Origin: Apiotrichum sp. Y4204
Lineage: Eukaryota; Basidiomycota; Tremellomycetes; Trichosporonales; Trichosporonaceae
Assembly (NCBI GenBank): GCA_025531455.1
Contig: JAMYHL010000026.1
Location: forward strand, 248,001-312,000
Reading direction: 5' to 3'
Length of the DNA: 64,000 nt
Part shown: one piece after another, positions 59,144-64,000 of the stretch
Position numbering within the stretch: the stretch's first letter is position 1
Layout of the letters: every line of letters starts with the position of its first letter
Notes under the pieces: model-generated
What the model saw: only the letters and a program-made list of their open reading frames with translations
What the model was told of the DNA's origin: nothing
The model's database searches: none
Position numbers and translations under genes: made by a program

Positions 59144-62100
59144 GTTTACGATGTTCTAGGCTGCACGACAATCCGGGGAGTTGGACAAACACGGGTGGTT
59201 GGGTCAAGACGCGGGTGGTGGAGTGGATCGCAGACGGAGAGGAACGGTTGTTTCCGTGACTGTCAAGAGAGAGGAGGGGGAGCACGCGAGTAAGAGGAAG
59301 AGAGAGAAAGAGAGAGTTGGGTTGATTTCGAAGAATCGCAGAGTGAGAGGGAGAGAGTGAAGATGGAGAAGGAGAAAAATCTCTACTGGGCAAAAGAGTG
59401 AGTGTGATGGACAGGCGATGGCTTTGGATGGGACAAAGGATACAAAGAGGTAACAAAATGGCACCAAGCGAGACTAGCAACAAGGCTACTGACCCGTGCT
59501 ACTGATTGATTGATTGCTTCTTCTGGCTGGTGGAGCTGGCTGTTCCTCTCTCTCTCCCTTTTGCATCATCAGATCTCGAGCGCCAAGCTCTTCGCTGTCC
59601 CTGCAGGCCAGGCATCCATCGCCTCTCTTCAACCCTTCCTCCACCTGCGGATTGCATTTGTTGTTAGCACCACGAGCATGCCGGGTGGAAGGATATGTAT
59701 TTATTATTGGAATGCATGCCGCTTGACGCCACCTAATTCGACCACCACGGCAGTGTGTGCAAGATCGTGCACAAGATATAAAGATAAATGAGCGACGAAC
59801 GTGCGTTATGGACCAATGACACCCCAGCGGCCCAGCGGCCAGTCGGACAAGCGAGCCCCCGCCCCCCCGCCACCCAGAAAAAAGTCAACGCCAACGGGTC
59901 AGGTGCATCCGTCATGCCCATCACCATACATTTACCCTGCAGGGAAGACGCAATTTAAACGGTTTAAGCTGCGCGAGCAAAGAGTTACCTAATGACACGT
60001 GGTCGGCAGGGCGGGTGCCTATTGGGAATAGGCGTCTGCAAGACATTTGCAATTGCAAGAAGATAGGCATGCGCCGGTCTTGCCCATCGGCACTCGCCGC
60101 TCGACACGTTTCATCGCGCGGTGCCCATGCGCGCCCATGCGCGCCCACCGCCCACCGCCGCCAGTGCGCCAGTGGATGTGTTCTATGTACATCTCTAGAT
60201 CTCTAGAGAGCTAGAGTCTAGAGCAGGAGTGATGGTGCCCAGGGTATGGCCAGGATCTGAGCTTTGACCCGGTTCGGCGACACGACGACAAGGTCTTCCT
60301 GAGGCCACTTCTCCCCTCCTCCACGACAACCTTGTTTCCCCCATTCCTACTAAATCGAGTAGCTGTGTATACTACGTATACCTCGCATACGACATGCTTG
60401 GTGCTCTACAGATTACGCGCGCAAGATAACAATGAGAATCGGATACAAAGTTCAGCCCACGACTCGTGTTAAGCTATCTAATTGAAATCGCTAGCACCGA
60501 GTTGTGCTCGCAGCAACCGAGTACGTGAGTGCGTGAGTTAATGTGAAGCTTATGGTCCATACAAAAGCATCGCGTGAGTCATGTTACGTTGACTGTTCAG
60601 CTACACTGTGATTCCGTTCTGGATGATCTGGACGCAACTGCCGCGTGTGACTTGTTCGATGGGTACGATGAGTGCGCATGGTGTGACACACTCGAGTGCC
60701 TCCGTCGAATGCCACAGTTCATCTTCTTTCACACGCGTCCAACTGTACAGTAGTGCAGTCGCACTCACGTGCACTCATCCCGCGATGATACTCGATCGAT
60801 ACTCCGAATTGTTCTCTCTGGATCGGCCCTTTGACGGCAGTAGGCTACGTGGGTTACACCGAGAATGTGGTACCTGACCAAAAGTGTGGTACAACTGGGG
60901 TTCTGCAAGTAAAAGCCAACCAGACCCAACGACCCCAGCCAGACTGTGAAACGTCGCAAAGTACGACTGCACATGAGCCGTGATGTTCAAACTGACCTTG
61001 ATGGTCTGGTTCAGACGGCTCTAGCGTAGAACCTGTTGTTTCTCAAAGCACCAGAATTATCAAGACCATCTGGCATGACCACCACCCAAGGTCGGGGAGC
61101 GGGCCGGACCTTTAACCCAGAAGCGGTGCCGTCCGTCCATGCAGGTCACGCGCCGTCGGCCCAAGGCTGAAGGTTTGAAGTTGGATACTATCGGCATCCA
61201 GGCCAGCTCCTGCGTCAGAGATCAGAGATGTCAGGACATCATCGTCAGGTTGGCCGACCGAAAACCCGTACCCGCCGATCCCGGTTCAGGTGCGCTTCAG
61301 GGAGGTTGCACTCTTCTCACAGCCTGATCAAAGGGATGCCGAAGTGGGATCCCGGAGTGGGCTTGACGTACCTGTGAAGAAAATACGAGGACAAATCAGC
61401 AGCAAGCAGTTCAGTAATGCAACTGGGTGTGTTGTCGGGGATATTCTTGCAAGCAATCGCGATCGCCCTCGCATTTCGTGAACCACGTGCCCAATTCCTG
61501 AAGCGTTGCCGTGCCAAGCAGGGTCTAGCGGCTCGTAGCGGCTCGATGAAGGTATTTATATGTACATAGCGCGGTCCTGCGGAGAATGGGGTGGAGCGCG
61601 ACAGAGTGTAATTGGGGGCGGAGAGAGGTATGCCCAAGTCCACGAGACTCGCAACTCAAGGCTCCAGAATGTATTGTTTCCGCACTGAGTTTGGACTTGT
61701 GCTTCTTTCTCGCCCAGACCTGTGGGGAAAGGAAACAGGGTGCGAGCCAAGCAAGCATTGACATGTTGGCAGTTACTGGAGCGTCGAGATATGGTTTCGA
61801 GAACGGCACCCAACTACAGTTTGGCTCCTCCCCTCGGCACCAGGCGGAACGAGAAGAACAAGAGGGCGACGACATACGAGATAGGCAACGGGAGACAAGG
61901 GAAGGCGGTGAGAGGCCTGAGAGGGATGCCGAGGGAAATATAGGAAAAGGCACGGAACAGGAAAGTCCCACAACTAACCTTGAGTCATCTCCCATCCCTC
62001 TGTTGGATATCTTACTCCACACTCTTGTGCTTCATTATTGCATGATGCAACTGCGTGCGTGTGGCCATTTTGCGGACCTGCAGATCGGCAGACGGTGCGC

Positions 62101-62500
62101 TGTAGGAGATCGTGATCAGCGAGACGCACATCAAAGATCGTCGCCGCCGGAACGCGGCCCAAAGTCGCTGTCTTTCCCCCAGATGTGCCCAAGTGCCTCT
62201 GGTAAATAGAGAGAAACGCGTTGATCCGACATTACTCAACGGCATGAAGATCCGTCCCCGCCTCCCCGCTCCCCCCCCCCCCCCCTTGTCCTTTGGGTTT
62301 TCCTTGCCTCCGTCCAACGACCTCCTGGCCTCCTGCCGGCCTCTGCACTTTCCCTCGCGTCTCTCTCTCGGCCCGTACCGCATCCCCACACCTCCGCTGC
62401 ACGCTGCTGCATGCTGCACCACTTCAGCTGTTGCTCGTCGTCCCGTTCGGACCCTCCGTCATTCCCTTCGGCATCCTCCATTCTCCGTCCTCTCTTCGGT
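59144..62500. other. Gene-poor stretch right of VTC1
   Basis: The first 0.5 kb is the VTC1 promoter (G/A-rich on +). The rest shows only short or overlapping frames without domains. There is a CTCTAGAT/CTCTAGAG palindrome cluster at 60193-60225 and a run of 15 C at 62271-62285. The 207-codon frame at 61586-62209 was judged spurious. Confidence 0.5.
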
Positions 62501-64000
62501 CCCCTGTAGTTCCTGTAGTTCCTTGTAGCTTTCCGGCTGGATAACCACCTACGCAATTATCCTTGTTTTTCATTTCCCGCGGCGCGCGTTCCTCGTCATC
62601 TCGCATAGCCTCCATCTGGCACTAGCATGTCTTTGATCCTCTCTCGCTTCTCTCCCAGAGACATCTAATAGAGCTTTCAAATCCTTCGGTGTGCCTCTGG
62701 AGCGCTCTCGGCATACACCCCTTTCCTTCGTACCCCAACACGTACACCGTACACAACCACATAACATCTCGGAGAGACAAGAGACAGCGAGCACAAGACA
62801 AGGCAGACGCAGCCAGATCGATGCACACAAATCGCTCACCCTGCATTGCAACAGAACAATTCTCGTCCTGATCCAGTCTGATATTCCTGGCAAACCGAAG
62901 GGGCTGAGAGACATCTCGGGCGAGCAGAAACGCCACACGCCACGCCACGCAAACACACAACACGTACAACGCGCAGCGCACAACAACACAAAGAGCACCA
63001 TACATCTCACCTGAAACCCACTCATTCCAACGACGACACACACTCATCCACGGCCGGTCCATTGTTGTTACCCTTGACCTCGTCCATTCTTCGCCGAATA
63101 ACCATCTCTCTCAACTGTCCTTGCATTCCAGAGCGACCAACACCCTCACGCGTCGCACTGTGTAGACCAACACAGTAGTGTACCCTCACAGTCCCCAACA
63201 CACACAACCGACTTTGCTTTTTACCTCGGCCCGTACCCCTCTCAACCTTCCCCGATCTCCCGACTTTTCATCCACCATTCCCCGTCCCCCCGTGGCCGTC
63301 GCCCGTCTCCGTTCCCCTATCCCCCTTCTGGCTTGCCTCGGAAGTCACAACTCGGCTCGCCCAAAGTGGAACATGCATGGTTGTGGTAGCGGCGTGAGCA
63401 CAACACGGTAATCTTGAGTGATATACAACAACGCCACCTCCCACAACCCGGCACTGCCACCCTTTCTTCCCTTCCGCATAACCCGCACTCTCGATCAGAC
63501 CCACATTCATCCTTATACCTCTCCACAATAACAACTGGCCTTGCCGAATCCAACATTTATTTCCATTCGCTGCAACTCCACCCACACTTTCCTCCCTCGA
63601 CGCGCCCCCTTCTTGTGACAGGAGTGTATTTCAGTTTCGACCCAGAAGGGCCGAGAGCTTGGATACCCCTACTCACCACACCACTGCAACCGCTGGAGCC
63701 GCCGGTTTAGTAATTGTGCCTTGCGACAGCCGTGGTGCAGACCGAACGCAGCTTCGGCTCGAGACGAGAAACGACAACACCCCTCGACACCAGGAGACAC
63801 TCAGCGAGCTGACACTGTGCCTTCTAAACTATCTGTGTACAGAACTTTGTCTCGCCCTCACCCCTCTTCCCCTGGATCGATCCCACTCTTTCCTGCTCCC
63901 CGGCGGCACCTTCCTTTTGGGTCACCCCTTCCATCTCCAACAGACCACTTTCCTTGCCGTTCCTCACCCTCGTTTACTCTGGACTTTTTGGTCGATTGTC
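62501..64000 (+). promoter_or_regulatory. Likely promoter/leader of a gene starting beyond the window
   Basis: The last 1.5 kb is strongly C- and CA-rich on the + strand (CACACAACC, CCCTCACC, TCCCC), like the leader in front of the RhoGEF at 34.3-35.3 kb. No coding frame with gene-like character was seen before the end. A plus-strand gene beginning after 64000 is the simplest reading. Confidence 0.35.

Noticed and set aside
61586..62209. 207-codon plus-strand frame near the right end
   Set aside because: A competing 165-codon minus-strand frame covers the same DNA and neither shows a domain; both look like low-stop GC-rich sequence.
1..64000. CRISPR arrays, bacterial operons, riboswitches, or a secondary-metabolite cluster
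   Set aside because: The window is intron-rich fungal nuclear DNA; no spaced repeats of CRISPR type and no PKS, NRPS, terpene cyclase or P450 genes were seen.

Overview
The window is nuclear DNA from a basidiomycete fungus, most likely a tremellomycete of the Trichosporon/Cutaneotrichosporon/Cryptococcus type. The grounds are the gene content (C-14 sterol reductase, a CRH cell-wall transglycosylase, VTC1, an SHR3-type permease chaperone, PEX7) and the gene structure. Almost every gene is cut by very short introns, mostly 33-60 nt, with GTGAGT or GTAAGT-like donors and a CTGAC or CTAAC branch site a few bases before the AG. The assignment rests on recognising the encoded proteins by eye; no search was run. 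Exon boundaries were built by hand by keeping the frame across canonical splice sites, and every multi-exon model closes to a multiple of three.

Layout, left to right. 0.1-8.2 kb: proteasome assembly chaperone PAC4-like (+), C-14 sterol reductase ERG24 (+), a NAPE-PLD-like metallo-beta-lactamase fold protein (-) divergent from PEX7 (+), then an SHR3-like ER chaperone (-). 8.9-19.4 kb: CDC14 phosphatase (-) behind a 2.7-kb upstream gap, a DCAF4-like WD40 protein (-) divergent from an MSS4-like protein (+), and a membrane-anchored prenylcysteine-methylesterase-like protein (-) whose nucleophile serine is replaced by glycine. 20.7-22.3 kb: a GPI-anchored CRH transglycosylase (-). 22.3-35.3 kb: about 13 kb with no confidently recognisable gene, only a possible small cysteine-rich secreted peptide and several coding-like scraps.

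35.3-53.1 kb: a large DH-PH RhoGEF (+), a DUF1749 alpha/beta hydrolase (+), complex I subunit NDUFA1 (-) divergent from eIF2B-epsilon/GCD6 (+), and a cohesin loader SCC2/Mis4/NIPBL of about 2,290 residues in 21 exons with a Gln/Pro-rich N-terminal third (+). 54.8-59.1 kb: a single-zinc-finger, highly charged protein (+), profilin (-) and VTC1 (-). 59.1-64.0 kb: no gene recognised. The last 1.5 kb is pyrimidine-rich and looks like a promoter or leader of a gene starting beyond the window.

Most genes are unlinked housekeeping functions: proteostasis, sterol synthesis, peroxisome import, translation initiation, cohesion, cell cycle, actin, vacuolar polyphosphate. There is no biosynthetic cluster and no intact transposon. 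I did not find a clear new multi-gene system. The observations most worth a second look are the apparent pseudo-esterase, the 13-kb gene-poor block with decaying cysteine-rich peptide-like sequence, the exitron-like mini-introns in SCC2, CDC14 and the zinc-finger gene, and the micro-exons of 13-32 nt.
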